From: an uncultured Actinoplanes sp.
Lineage (GTDB): Bacteria; Actinomycetota; Actinomycetes; Mycobacteriales; Micromonosporaceae
DNA: 16,788 nucleotides
NCBI RefSeq assembly: GCF_934643405.1
Contig: NZ_CAKUCL010000155.1
Span: 1-16,788 of the forward strand
Reading direction: 5' to 3'
The position numbers and the translations under genes are program-made. The notes beneath the pieces were generated by a model that did no database searches, was not told where the DNA came from, and worked only from the letters and a program-made list of their open reading frames with translations. Within the stretch, counting starts at the first letter, position 1, and each line of letters opens with the position of its first letter. Positions 1-6,689 of the stretch are shown piece after piece.

Positions 1-720
1 CACCTGCCCGGTCTGGCCGCGACGCTGCCGCTGGGCGGCCGCCCGGCCGTGGTGCCCGGCCTGCCGGTGGACGTCGGGCAGCAGGCCGCTCACCACGACG
101 ACCCGCACCTGACCGTCCGCGCGTCCGGGGCGATGCTGGGCAGCAACCGGCACGGCGCCCCGGTCGTCGCCCGGCTGTTCCGGCCGGAGCAGACCCGCGT
201 TCTGGTGGTCGGCGGCGTCCGCTGCGCCCAGCTGCTCACCCTGCGCGCGATGGCACTCGGTGCCCGCGTGGTGGTGCAGACCGCCCGGCCACGAGCGTGG
301 GAGGCGTTCGTCCGGGGCGCGGCCGTCCCGGGCGAGTCGATCGCCGTGGTCCCACCCGGCCGGACGGTGGCGACTGCCCCGGCCTCGGCGCTGCATCCGG
401 TGCTGGTCGTGGTCGACATCGGGCCGGTGGGCGCGGACAACGACCCGGGCGCCGGCTGGCAGGCGACGCTCGTGGTGCGCGACGAGTTCTCGGCCGCCGA
501 CGTGGACGTGGCCCTACGCGCCGACCTGCTGATCCTGCAGGCGCTGCGCGCCGACGAGGCCACGCTGCTCGGCGGAGCCCTCGGTCTGGGCGAGGTCGCC
601 CAGTGGATGACCCGCATCCGGCCGGACATGGTGGGGGTGGTCAACCGCCGCGCGGTCCGGTGGGCGGCACTGGCGCAGACGCCGATCGAAACGCAACTTC
701 TGGGCCCGCCTGGTCGATAA
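1..720 (+). CDS. EccE-like type VII secretion protein, C-terminal part (5' end outside window)
   Basis: The reading frame is open from base 1 and ends at TAA 718-720, so at least 239 residues of the C-terminal part are visible and the start lies upstream. The visible part is a soluble alpha/beta region with no membrane segment. It has a hydrophobic strand LVVGG (around 190-225), followed by an arginine-rich turn and a second strand VVVQTARP. The end is a mixed helical tail. The pattern (a DDPHLT stretch, a G-S-x-R-x-G hairpin, a RLFRP segment, then VVGG) resembles the cytoplasmic domain of EccE, the membrane-anchored accessory subunit of ESX/type VII secretion, as found in Micromonosporaceae. 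This is family-level recollection, not a search result. The two N-terminal membrane helices expected of EccE would lie outside the window, and no other ESX gene is visible inside it. It could instead be an unassigned actinobacterial hypothetical protein. Confidence 0.5.
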   Translation, partial: HLPGLAATLPLGGRPAVVPGLPVDVGQQAAHHDDPHLTVRASGAMLGSNRHGAPVVARLFRPEQTRVLVVGGVRCAQLLTLRAMALGARVVVQTARPRAWEAFVRGAAVPGESIAVVPPGRTVATAPASALHPVLVVVDIGPVGADNDPGAGWQATLVVRDEFSAADVDVALRADLLILQALRADEATLLGGALGLGEVAQWMTRIRPDMVGVVNRRAVRWAALAQTPIETQLLGPPGR

Positions 721-731
721 ACGGGTATATG

Positions 732-754
732 CCGGGCGTTGCGCAACGACCCGG
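732..754 (+). terminator. Possible hairpin after the EccE-like gene
   Basis: Eleven bases after the TAA there is a near-perfect inverted repeat. CCGGG (732-736) pairs with CCCGG (750-754), and CGTT (737-740) pairs with AACG (745-748), around a GCGC loop with one bulged A at 749. No T-run follows, so it would be a U-less stem of the kind often seen after actinobacterial genes. Its position supports a terminator or RNA-stabilising role, but it could also be part of the promoter region of the next gene. Confidence 0.35.
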
Positions 755-811
755 ACAAGATCGCGGAGTGTCGGCCCTGGGGCTGGCGCGACCATGGCAC
801 CATCCCTGCCC

Positions 812-1195
812 ATGGGCATCATCATCCGCCTGCTGATCACCGCGTTCTCGCTGTGGCTCGCGACCGTGCTGATCGACGGCATCGAGCTGACCACGGACTC
901 CACCGGCCAGAAGGTGTGGACGCTGATCGTGGTCGCCGCGATCTTCGGCATCATCAACGCGGTGCTCCGGCCGATCATCAAGGTCGTCGGCTGCGGGCTC
1001 TACATCCTGACCCTGGGCCTGATCGCGCTGATCGTGAACGGCGCGCTGTTCCTGCTGACCAGCTGGGTCGCCGGCCAGTTCGATCTGCCGTTCCACGTCG
1101 ACAACTTCTGGCCGAGCGCGGTGCTGGGCGCCCTGCTCGTCGCGGTGGTCAGCTGGATCCTGAACATGCTCGTCCCGGACGGCGGCGACGACTGA
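812..1195 (+). CDS. Phage_holin_4_2 (DUF360) family small membrane protein
   Basis: This is a 127-residue protein that is almost entirely hydrophobic. There are four predicted membrane helices, at about residues 3-22, 37-52, 57-85 and 100-122, and an acidic tail (GGDD). The polar hairpin after helix 1 (IDGIELTT) and the IINAVLRPIIK motif between helices 2 and 3 match the family named Phage_holin_4_2 (Pfam PF04020). Despite that name it is usually chromosomal, of unknown function and not linked to lysis. No phage genes surround it here. I chose the ATG at 812 because family members start directly at the first helix; the in-frame ATG at 794 would add six residues. Neither start has a clear Shine-Dalgarno sequence. 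The gene begins about 90 bp after the preceding stop and probably has its own promoter. Confidence 0.8.
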   Translation: MGIIIRLLITAFSLWLATVLIDGIELTTDSTGQKVWTLIVVAAIFGIINAVLRPIIKVVGCGLYILTLGLIALIVNGALFLLTSWVAGQFDLPFHVDNFWPSAVLGALLVAVVSWILNMLVPDGGDD

Positions 1196-1215
1196 GACCT
1201 GCTTGACTCGGCGGC

Positions 1216-1650
1216 GTGCTGGAGCAACGCCGCGATGACGGCTACGAACTGAGCGGGGACCGCGCCCGGATCGACCTGCCGCTGATCCACAAGTGGCTGG
1301 CCGGCGACTCGTACTGGGCCGCCGGTCGCCCGCTCGACAAGATGCGCGCCGCGATGGAGGGATCCGAGCCGTTCGGGATCTATCTCGACGGCGCGCAGGT
1401 CGCGATCGCCCGGGTCGTCACCGACGGGGCGGTCTTCGCCTACCTGTGCGATGTCTATGTCGACCGCGCTCACCGCGGCCGAGGGCTCGGCGGGTGGCTG
1501 GTGCGGGAACTGCGTGATCACTACGCGTCCCGGGGACTGAGCCGGTTCCTTCTGGTCACCCGCGACGCGCACGCCGTCTATGCCCGGGAAGGATTCGCTG
1601 AGGTCGAGCCGGGGCGCTGGATGGAGTGCGACCTGCGATCCGTGAGCTGA
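1216..1650 (+). CDS. GNAT family N-acetyltransferase
   Basis: This is a 144-residue single-domain acetyltransferase. Motif A lies at about residues 79-100, with strand DVYVD followed by the acetyl-CoA pyrophosphate-binding loop RGRGLG (87-92) and helix GWLVRELR. A later VYAREGF (121-127) is the typical motif B end. The N-terminal block (GYELS, then a HKWL helix and SYWAAGRP at 32-39) is typical of the small 'GYEIS...SYWA' GNAT subgroup with unknown acceptor substrates, probably small molecules. The GTG at 1216 is the first start possible, because an in-frame TGA sits at 1204-1206. The domain is complete, so no residues appear to be missing. The gene lies 20 bp after the holin-like gene on the same strand and may be cotranscribed with it, without an obvious functional connection. 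Confidence 0.85.
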   Translation: MLEQRRDDGYELSGDRARIDLPLIHKWLAGDSYWAAGRPLDKMRAAMEGSEPFGIYLDGAQVAIARVVTDGAVFAYLCDVYVDRAHRGRGLGGWLVRELRDHYASRGLSRFLLVTRDAHAVYAREGFAEVEPGRWMECDLRSVS

Positions 1651-1696
1651 GCCATAGGCAACGACCGGCTCGGTGGGCAGACCTTACGGTGGGGTG

Positions 1697-2629
1697 ATGA
1701 GCGATGAGCGGCGTGGATATCTGTACGGCCTCACGGCGTACGTGATCTGGGGTTTCTTCCCGATCTACTTCAAGCTTCTGCGCCCCTCCTCGCCGCTGGA
1801 GATCCTCGCGCACCGGGTGATCTGGTCGGTGCTGTTCATCAGCCTGCTGCTCGCCGCGATGCGGAACTGGCGGTTCCTCACCCGCATCGTGCGCAACCCC
1901 CGGCTGTTCGGCGGGATCGCGGTGGCCGCGCTGCTCATCGCGGTCAACTGGGGCACCTACATCTACGGCGTCAACTCGTCGCGGGTGGTGGAGACCGCGC
2001 TGGGCTACTTCATCACGCCGCTCGTCGTGGTGCTGCTCGGCGTGACCGTGCAGCGGGAACGGCTGCGCCGCTGGCAGTGGGCGGCCGTCGGGGTCGGCGC
2101 GATCGCGGTGGCGGTGCTGACCGTGGACTACGGCCGGCTGCCGTACATCGCGCTTCTGCTGGCTGCGAGCTTCGGGTCGTACAGCCTGGTCAAGAAGCGC
2201 CTGTCGCTGCCGCCCGCGGAGGGGCTGTTCGTGGAGTCGTCCGTGCTGGCGGTGCCGGCATTGGCGTACGTGGGCTGGTTGACCTTCAGCGGCGACGCGC
2301 ACTTCGGGCATGTGTCGGCCGGGCACACGTTGCTGATGATCTTCTCGGGGCTGGCCACCGCCGTACCGCTGCTGTTGTTCGCCGGCGCGGCGAACCGGGT
2401 GCCGATGGTCGGCATCGGCATCCTTCAGTACGTCGCCCCGATCCTGCAGCTCGCGTGCGGTCTGCTGATCTACCACGAGCCGATGCCGGCCGCGCGCTTC
2501 GCGGGTTTCGGCCTGGTCTGGATCGCGCTGATCATCTTCACCGCGGACGCGCTGCGTCAACGCCGGCGGACGGCGGCCGTTCCGACGGCCGCCACCGTCG
2601 AACCAGCCGCCGCCCTGCCACCCCGCTGA
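1697..2629 (+). CDS. rarD: RarD-type EamA/DMT superfamily transporter
   Basis: This is a 310-residue integral membrane protein with about ten hydrophobic helices arranged as two EamA halves. The N-terminus (RRGYLYGLTAYVIWGFFPIY) and the EILAHRVIWS segment at about 39-48 are the diagnostic features of the RarD subfamily, first named for chloramphenicol sensitivity. A TALGYFITP segment in the first half and a QYVAPILQL segment in the second occupy the pseudo-symmetric positions expected of this fold. Its substrate is not known from the sequence. I place the start at ATG 1697 because a G-rich GGTGGGG (1688-1694) lies just upstream and the first helix then has the usual distance from the N-terminus; an upstream in-frame start at 1673 is less likely. 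The C-terminal tail (about 30 residues, Ala/Arg/Pro-rich) is probably disordered. The gene converges with the anti-sigma gene across only 15 bp, with no evident hairpin between them. Confidence 0.88.
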   Translation: MSDERRGYLYGLTAYVIWGFFPIYFKLLRPSSPLEILAHRVIWSVLFISLLLAAMRNWRFLTRIVRNPRLFGGIAVAALLIAVNWGTYIYGVNSSRVVETALGYFITPLVVVLLGVTVQRERLRRWQWAAVGVGAIAVAVLTVDYGRLPYIALLLAASFGSYSLVKKRLSLPPAEGLFVESSVLAVPALAYVGWLTFSGDAHFGHVSAGHTLLMIFSGLATAVPLLLFAGAANRVPMVGIGILQYVAPILQLACGLLIYHEPMPAARFAGFGLVWIALIIFTADALRQRRRTAAVPTAATVEPAAALPPR

Positions 2630-2644
2630 CCCGGAATCAAGAGG

Positions 2645-3358
2645 TCAGGGGACGTCGTAGGCGAGCATCACCTTGCCGTCGTAGCGCACCAGCTCCAGCC
2701 GGGAGAGGCTGCCGCGGGCGAAGTGGGTGACGGCCTCCATCGGGAAGTCGACGCCGGGCGTCGCCAGCCAGGACCCGATCTGCTCCTTCTCCTCGTCCGG
2801 GCCGTAGGCGATCAGCCGGAACGTGTTCGGCCTGGTCGCCGCGTTGCTGTACGAGCAGACCATGTCGACGCGGGTGCCACCGGTGGTGCCGGTCAGGCGG
2901 ACCTTCGCGGTGATCGGCGAGGTGCTCTCCACCGCGGTCATCGTCATGGCCGGGCCGGGCGGGGACGACGCCGCGGGGGCGCCGCTGTCGTGTGCCCAGG
3001 AGACCACCCCGACGACGATCAAGGCCACGAACACCACCGCGGCGAGGGTGCTCCATGCCCGTACGCGAAAGGTCTTGCCTTTGTCGCGCCGCCGTGAGGC
3101 GGTGGCGAGATCGCGCAGCGAGGCACCCGGATGCACCGGTGGTCTGCCCTGATCACCCGGCGTCAGGCTCGGATCGAGCAGCTTCGCGAACTCCTTGGCG
3201 TCGAGCCGGGAGAGCAGATCGGGCAGCACCGACATGTCCGCGACAGCCTCACGGCAGAAGGAACAGGTCGCGAGATGACGTTCGTACGCCGCCCGCTCGG
3301 CCGGCGAGAGGGCGCCCAGGACGTACGCGCCGTCGTCGTGCTCGTGCTCGCAGCGCAC
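2645..3358 (-). CDS. Membrane-anchored zinc-finger anti-sigma factor
   Basis: This is a 237-residue protein beginning RCEHEHDDGAYVLGALS. It has the zinc-binding anti-sigma (ZAS) signature His-x3-Cys-x2-Cys (H28, C32, C35) in RHLATCSFC. An Asp/Leu-rich linker follows, then one membrane helix at about 102-121 and a roughly 115-residue extracytoplasmic domain. Such proteins sequester an ECF sigma factor at the inner face and release it in response to envelope or redox signals. The start is uncertain. GTG 3358 has GGAGG 12 bases upstream and fits family N-termini, while GTG 3367 and GTG 3394 are in-frame alternatives (237, 240 or 249 residues). No sigma factor gene adjoins it; the gene before it on the same strand encodes an IclR regulator. 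The partner must therefore be encoded elsewhere, or beyond my recognition. Confidence 0.82.
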   Translation of the reverse strand: MRCEHEHDDGAYVLGALSPAERAAYERHLATCSFCREAVADMSVLPDLLSRLDAKEFAKLLDPSLTPGDQGRPPVHPGASLRDLATASRRRDKGKTFRVRAWSTLAAVVFVALIVVGVVSWAHDSGAPAASSPPGPAMTMTAVESTSPITAKVRLTGTTGGTRVDMVCSYSNAATRPNTFRLIAYGPDEEKEQIGSWLATPGVDFPMEAVTHFARGSLSRLELVRYDGKVMLAYDVP

Positions 3359-3397
3359 CCCTGTCACCACCCTCCGCTGTTCCCGCGTGTGCACCCT

Positions 3398-3428
3398 GTC
3401 TTACGTGAGCAGGCGCCGTGAGGTTCAA
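3398..3428 (-). promoter_or_regulatory. Candidate promoter of the anti-sigma gene
   Basis: Read on the minus strand, TTGAAC (3423-3428) is followed after 19 bases by TAAGAC (3398-3403). The same stretch can be read as an ECF-type pair, GAACC then 16 bases then CGTA, which resembles the -35/-10 elements of several actinobacterial ECF sigma factors. Either reading places transcription initiation just ahead of the possible starts at 3394-3358. This is a visual match to weak consensus sequences, so it is only a candidate. Confidence 0.3.
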
Positions 3429-3448
3429 CGGAGTCTTAGACATGCAAG

Positions 3449-4243
3449 TCAGGCCGTGGCGGACTCCCCCGCGGACAGGGCCTCGGCCACGGTGCGCGCG
3501 GCGGAGGTCAGCTTGGCCCGGACCACGCGTGCCGAGGTGAGCATCTCGGCGGCCGGCAGGGCGCAGGCCAGGACCAACCGGCGTTCGATGTCGCGGTCCG
3601 GCACCACGAGCACGGCGGCGCAGGCCAGGCCCTGCCGGAACTGGCCCATCTCGAGCTGCATGCCGCGCCGCTCGCCCGCGGCCAGGTCGGCCTCGAGCGC
3701 CTCCGGCGTGAGCAGCGTGGCCGGGGTGAACTGCCGCATGCCGTAGTCCCGCAGATATCGGGCCCGCTGGTCGGGGGTGAGCGTGGCCAGCAGTGCCTTG
3801 CCGAGCGCGGTGGCGTGCCCGCCCTCGTCGAAGCCCGGGGCCATGTCGTCGACGAACGGCGAGCGCGGACCCTCGGCGGACGCCGTCACCGCGATCCGCC
3901 CACCCACGAAGCGACCCAGATAGTGGCTGTACCCGCTGTCCAGCGCGGCACGACGCAACGCCTCACCGACCGCCGGCGGCCCCCGGAACGCCGAAACCAG
4001 CTCGCGATATCGATCGGCGATCTCCAGGCCGACGATGTACGTGCCGTCCTCGCGGCGGATCACGTAGCCCTCGTAGGCCAGGGTGCGCACAAGGTGGTAC
4101 GTCGTCGCGACGGTCAACTCGCACCGACGCGCTATCTGCTTCACGGTCAGTCCGCGCGGGGCCCGACCGACCGATTCGAGTACGCGCAAAGCGCGTGACA
4201 CGCTCCGGATCAGATCGGACGGCTCCGCCAGGGGGTCGCGCAC
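3449..4243 (-). CDS. IclR family transcriptional regulator
   Basis: This is a 264-residue, full-length regulator. The N-terminal winged helix-turn-helix covers about residues 10-70, with the HTH at 33-60 (LTVKQIARRCELTVATTYHL) and a wing ending EDGTYIVG. The C-terminal IclR effector-binding domain spans about 75-255 and contains the typical GHATALGKALLA segment and ARYLRDYG helix. IclR proteins bind as dimers or tetramers to palindromes and often control the divergently transcribed neighbour. The GTG start at 4243 has GGAGG five bases upstream, which fixes it. The neighbouring divergent gene is an MFS transporter, so control of uptake or export of a small organic acid or aromatic compound is a reasonable inference. 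The ligand cannot be read from the sequence. Autoregulation is likely, given the palindromes in the shared intergenic region. Confidence 0.92.
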   Translation of the reverse strand: MRDPLAEPSDLIRSVSRALRVLESVGRAPRGLTVKQIARRCELTVATTYHLVRTLAYEGYVIRREDGTYIVGLEIADRYRELVSAFRGPPAVGEALRRAALDSGYSHYLGRFVGGRIAVTASAEGPRSPFVDDMAPGFDEGGHATALGKALLATLTPDQRARYLRDYGMRQFTPATLLTPEALEADLAAGERRGMQLEMGQFRQGLACAAVLVVPDRDIERRLVLACALPAAEMLTSARVVRAKLTSAARTVAEALSAGESATA

Positions 4244-4284
4244 AGCTACCTCCGACGCCAGGGACTTACACCATATGAATAATC

Positions 4285-4298
4285 TTCCGCCGACGGAA
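4285..4298. promoter_or_regulatory. Palindrome, candidate IclR operator 1
   Basis: TTCCG (4285-4289), four bases, then CGGAA (4294-4298) form a perfect inverted repeat in the 152-bp region between the divergent IclR and MFS genes. IclR-family operators are typically short palindromes with TTCC/GGAA-type arms, so this is the best candidate site. It lies about 42 bp upstream of the regulator start and about 98 bp upstream of the transporter start. Confidence 0.45.
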
Positions 4299-4328
4299 TG
4301 CCAAAAGCATGTGGATCACGATCGATTT

Positions 4329-4341
4329 ACACGAGCCGTGT
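4329..4341. promoter_or_regulatory. Palindrome, candidate operator 2
   Basis: ACACG (4329-4333), three bases, then CGTGT (4337-4341) form a second perfect inverted repeat in the same divergent region. Its centre is about 43 bp from that of the first palindrome, about four helical turns. It has a different sequence from the first, so if both are protein sites they are either divergent half-sites or bind different proteins. Confidence 0.3.
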
Positions 4342-4380
4342 GGTCATTAGCACTCAGCGCGCACGGATGCATTCTGCGGG

Positions 4381-4386
4381 CATAGT
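4381..4386 (+). promoter_or_regulatory. Candidate -10 element of the MFS gene
   Basis: CATAGT ends nine bases before the ATG at 4396 and matches the -10 consensus at the key second A and last T. Initiation there would give a leaderless or nearly leaderless transcript, consistent with the absence of a Shine-Dalgarno sequence. No convincing -35 box lies at the standard spacing. Confidence 0.3.
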
Positions 4387-4395
4387 CTTCCAGCG

Positions 4396-5568
4396 ATGGC
4401 CGCGACGCAAACCTCAGTCCTCTCGACCGGCGCCACCCGAGCCGCGATCGGGGCCCTGACCACCACAATCGCGGTGTCGATCCCGGTCTTCCTGGTCGGC
4501 GGGCTGGCCGTGCAGATCGGCGACGAGCTCGGATTCTCCCCCGCCGGCCTCGGCTTGGCGGTCTCGGCGTACTTCGGTGCCAGCGCGCTCGCCTCGCTTC
4601 CGGCCGGCGCGCTCGTCGAGCGGTACGGCGCGGTCCGCATCTCCCGGGCCGGCATCGCGCTCGCGGCGGCGTCGCTGATCGGCGTCGCGGTGTTCGCGAA
4701 TGCACTGTGGAGCCTCATCGCGATCCTGGCGCTCGGCGCGGGAGCCAACGCCATGGGCCAGCTGTCCAGCAACACCAGCCTCTCCCGGCACGTCCCGGCC
4801 CGGCGTCAGGGTTTCAGCTTCGGCGTCAAACAGGCGGCAATTCCCGTCAGTACGCTCCTGGCCGGCGCCGCGGTCCCGACGGTGGCCCTGACGATCGGCT
4901 GGCGGTGGGCGTTCGTGCTGGCCGGTCTCCTGGCCGCGGCGGCGATCCTGCTGGTGCCCTCCGATCCGTCGTCGTCCCGGGTCGCGCGCGACCGGGATGC
5001 CAAGCAGGCGACCGGGGCACTGCTCGTGATCGGGGTGGCCGGGACGCTGGCTTCGGGCTCGGCCAACGCGTTGGGGACGTTCCTGGTCGACTCGGCCGTG
5101 GCCCGGGGCATCGCGCCGGGCCCGGCCGGTCTGGCGCTGACGCTGGGCAGCGCGGTCTGCGTGGCGGCCCGGTTGATCGGCGGGTGGCAGGCGGACCTGC
5201 GGCCCGGGCGGCAGGTGGCGGTCATCTCCGGGTTGCTGGCGTGCGGAGCGGTCGGGCTGGCGCTGCTGGCCGTGCCCGGAACGGTGCCGTTGGTGATCGG
5301 CGTCCTCCTGGGGTTCGGGCTGGGGTGGTCGTGGCCCGGCCTGGTGAACTTCGCCGTGGTCCGGCTGCATCCCCAGGCGCCGGCGGCGGCCACGTCGATC
5401 ACCCAGACGGGCATCTATGCGGGCGGGTGCCTGGGCCCGCTGGGACTGGGTTCGCTCGCGGCCGGGACGAGCTACCCGACGATGTGGGTGGCAGCGGCGG
5501 GCGCGATGGTTCTGGCGGGGGCGCTGATGCTGGTGGGCAGTCAGATGTTGCGCCGCCATACCGTCTGA
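4396..5568 (+). CDS. MFS transporter
   Basis: This is a 390-residue membrane protein with about twelve hydrophobic helices in two six-helix halves, separated by a charged loop around residues 195-210 (SSSRVARDRDAKQ). The loop between helices 2 and 3 carries a recognisable MFS motif A (GALVERYGAVRISR, about 71-84). The mid-protein RQGFSFGVKQAAIP segment and the second-half GIYAGGCLGPLG are typical of small-molecule MFS permeases of the cyanate/organic-anion type. The substrate is not identifiable. The divergent IclR regulator suggests a catabolic or export function responding to that regulator's ligand. ATG 4396 is preferred despite lacking a Shine-Dalgarno sequence, because a -10-like hexamer sits just upstream and a leaderless transcript is likely. 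The gene is monocistronic in this window; the next gene on this strand lies 1.2 kb downstream. Confidence 0.88.
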   Translation: MAATQTSVLSTGATRAAIGALTTTIAVSIPVFLVGGLAVQIGDELGFSPAGLGLAVSAYFGASALASLPAGALVERYGAVRISRAGIALAAASLIGVAVFANALWSLIAILALGAGANAMGQLSSNTSLSRHVPARRQGFSFGVKQAAIPVSTLLAGAAVPTVALTIGWRWAFVLAGLLAAAAILLVPSDPSSSRVARDRDAKQATGALLVIGVAGTLASGSANALGTFLVDSAVARGIAPGPAGLALTLGSAVCVAARLIGGWQADLRPGRQVAVISGLLACGAVGLALLAVPGTVPLVIGVLLGFGLGWSWPGLVNFAVVRLHPQAPAAATSITQTGIYAGGCLGPLGLGSLAAGTSYPTMWVAAAGAMVLAGALMLVGSQMLRRHTV

Positions 5569-5733
5569 CCCGGCCCGGCAAATGGTAAATCCGCACACCG
5601 GACATCAACGGGTGTTCCGACCTTTCCCGGTGCATAGGATCGTGCCGGTCACGACCGTCAATCGGTACCGCCGGACAACCAATCCGTGGGGCATAGGTCC
5701 TGGTCGTAAGCTTGGGGCAGCCGTACACCGAGA

Positions 5734-5771
5734 TATACGAATTGCCTTTCGGGGATATTGACGTTCGTATA
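5734..5771. repeat. Perfect 8-bp inverted repeat in an AT-rich pocket
   Basis: TATACGAA (5734-5741) and TTCGTATA (5764-5771) are exact reverse complements, separated by 22 bp, with a centre-to-centre distance of 30 bp (about three helical turns). Both arms are AT-rich in DNA that is otherwise about 70% GC. Possible roles are a dimeric regulator's binding site or a long-loop RNA hairpin. No adjacent gene makes the role obvious. Confidence 0.5.
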
Positions 5772-6053
5772 GGGCGTGATCGGCGGCGGGCCCCGTGTGG
5801 CCGTGGCCGGCAATTGCTCGTCGGCCGCAGGAATCGCTCGAGTTTGGACTAACAGAACGTGAGGAAGGAGGGCGGCTGCATCCGCAGGGAATGGCCTCGG
5901 ATCCACCTGGCGGGCTTCGAGCGGCGGGTCGACCTGGCGAGCTTGGAGCTGCAGGTTCGTGCAGCGTGCTTTGAGCAGCGAGTTCGCCTAGCCGGTCCGC
6001 GCCGCGGACCTTCGAGCGGCGGATCTGCCTAGCGGGCTCCGAGTGGCGGGTTT

Positions 6054-6140
6054 GCGCGGCTGATCCGCCCAGCCAGCTTCGAGCAGCGAGTTCGCGCGGC
6101 TGATCCGCCCAGCCAGCTTCGAGCAGCGAGTTCGCGCGGC
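6054..6140. repeat. Perfect 40-bp tandem duplication
   Basis: Positions 6061-6100 and 6101-6140 are identical over 40 bases, and the preceding seven bases (GCGCGGC, 6054-6060) extend the match to about 2.2 copies. Each unit contains a short stem, GGCTG (6058-6062) with CAGCC (6070-6074), around a 7-base loop. Perfect identity implies recent duplication or active homogenisation within the older array. Confidence 0.9.
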
Positions 6141-6220
6141 GAGTCCACGCGGCGAGTTCACGCGGCGAGCTTCGAGCAGCCGGCTTCGCACGGCAAACTT
6201 TCGGTGGCACCCGGCGCGGC

Positions 6221-6332
6221 GCTTCAAGCGGCGGCCCCGACGCGGCGCCCTCTCGGTGGCGCTCTTCGCGCACGCCGCTTCAAGCGGCGGCCCCGACGCG
6301 GCGCCCTCTCAGTGGCGCTCTTCGCGCACGCC
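6221..6332. repeat. Near-perfect 56-bp tandem duplication
   Basis: Positions 6221-6276 and 6277-6332 differ at a single base (G at 6255, A at 6311). A third partial copy starts at 6333 with the same head and diverges after about 13 bases. The unit length is about four of the array's elementary modules. Confidence 0.9.
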
Positions 6333-6689
6333 GCTTCGAGCGGCGCATCCCGCGCACGTCGCTTCGAGTGGCGCATTTCGCGCGGCGCCCTCGGTGTCCG
6401 GCTCCCGGCGCGCTCCCGGCGACGTCGGGCGGCCCCGCGCCGGTATCGATGGCTGGCAGGCTCGGAGGCGGCGGCCCTCAGCGGCAGTGCGGGCACTTCT
6501 GACGAATCGTCTTGGGTGCTGCCGGCGGCGGCGGAACGGCGCGCTTCGGGCATTCGTGCAAAGGCTGAGCCAACCGGATGTGGGGGCGATCTTGCAGGAA
6601 GCGTCGGTGTGGGCCCGCCCGGTCGGGCGTGAGGAGAAGTACCCGGCAGGCAGCCGGGCGAGTGGTGTGGACATGGCTACGCCGTACTT

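Larger units (their letters stand above)
5914..6396. repeat. Degenerate tandem repeat array with about 13.5-bp modular spacing
   Basis: A head motif close to GCTTCGAGCRGCG recurs at about 5914, 5941, 5968, 6009, 6036, 6076, 6116, 6169, 6221, 6277, 6333 and 6361. The spacings are 27, 27, 41, 27, 40, 40, 53, 52, 56, 56 and 28 bp, close to two, two, three, two, three, three, four, four, four, four and two times 13.5. Between heads, related 13-bp pieces such as GCGGCGAGTTCAC repeat (6138-6170). This looks like a minisatellite that grew by duplicating blocks of a 13-14-bp unit. Block lengths of 40 and 56 bp would shift the reading frame, so it is unlikely to encode a selected protein. Confidence 0.8.

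Noticed and set aside
812..1195. Phage lysis module or prophage remnant
   Set aside because: The holin family name is historical. Members are common chromosomal membrane proteins, and no endolysin, structural or integrase gene is nearby.
5605..6273. A minus-strand frame giving a repetitive ELAARS-like protein, and + strand frames at 6204-6632 and 6256-6774
   Set aside because: The translation only mirrors the DNA repeat. The 40-bp and 56-bp duplications are not multiples of three, and there is no Shine-Dalgarno sequence or codon bias.
5914..6396. CRISPR array
   Set aside because: There are no constant repeats separated by unique spacers of uniform length. The intervening DNA is itself repeat-derived, and no cas genes are present.
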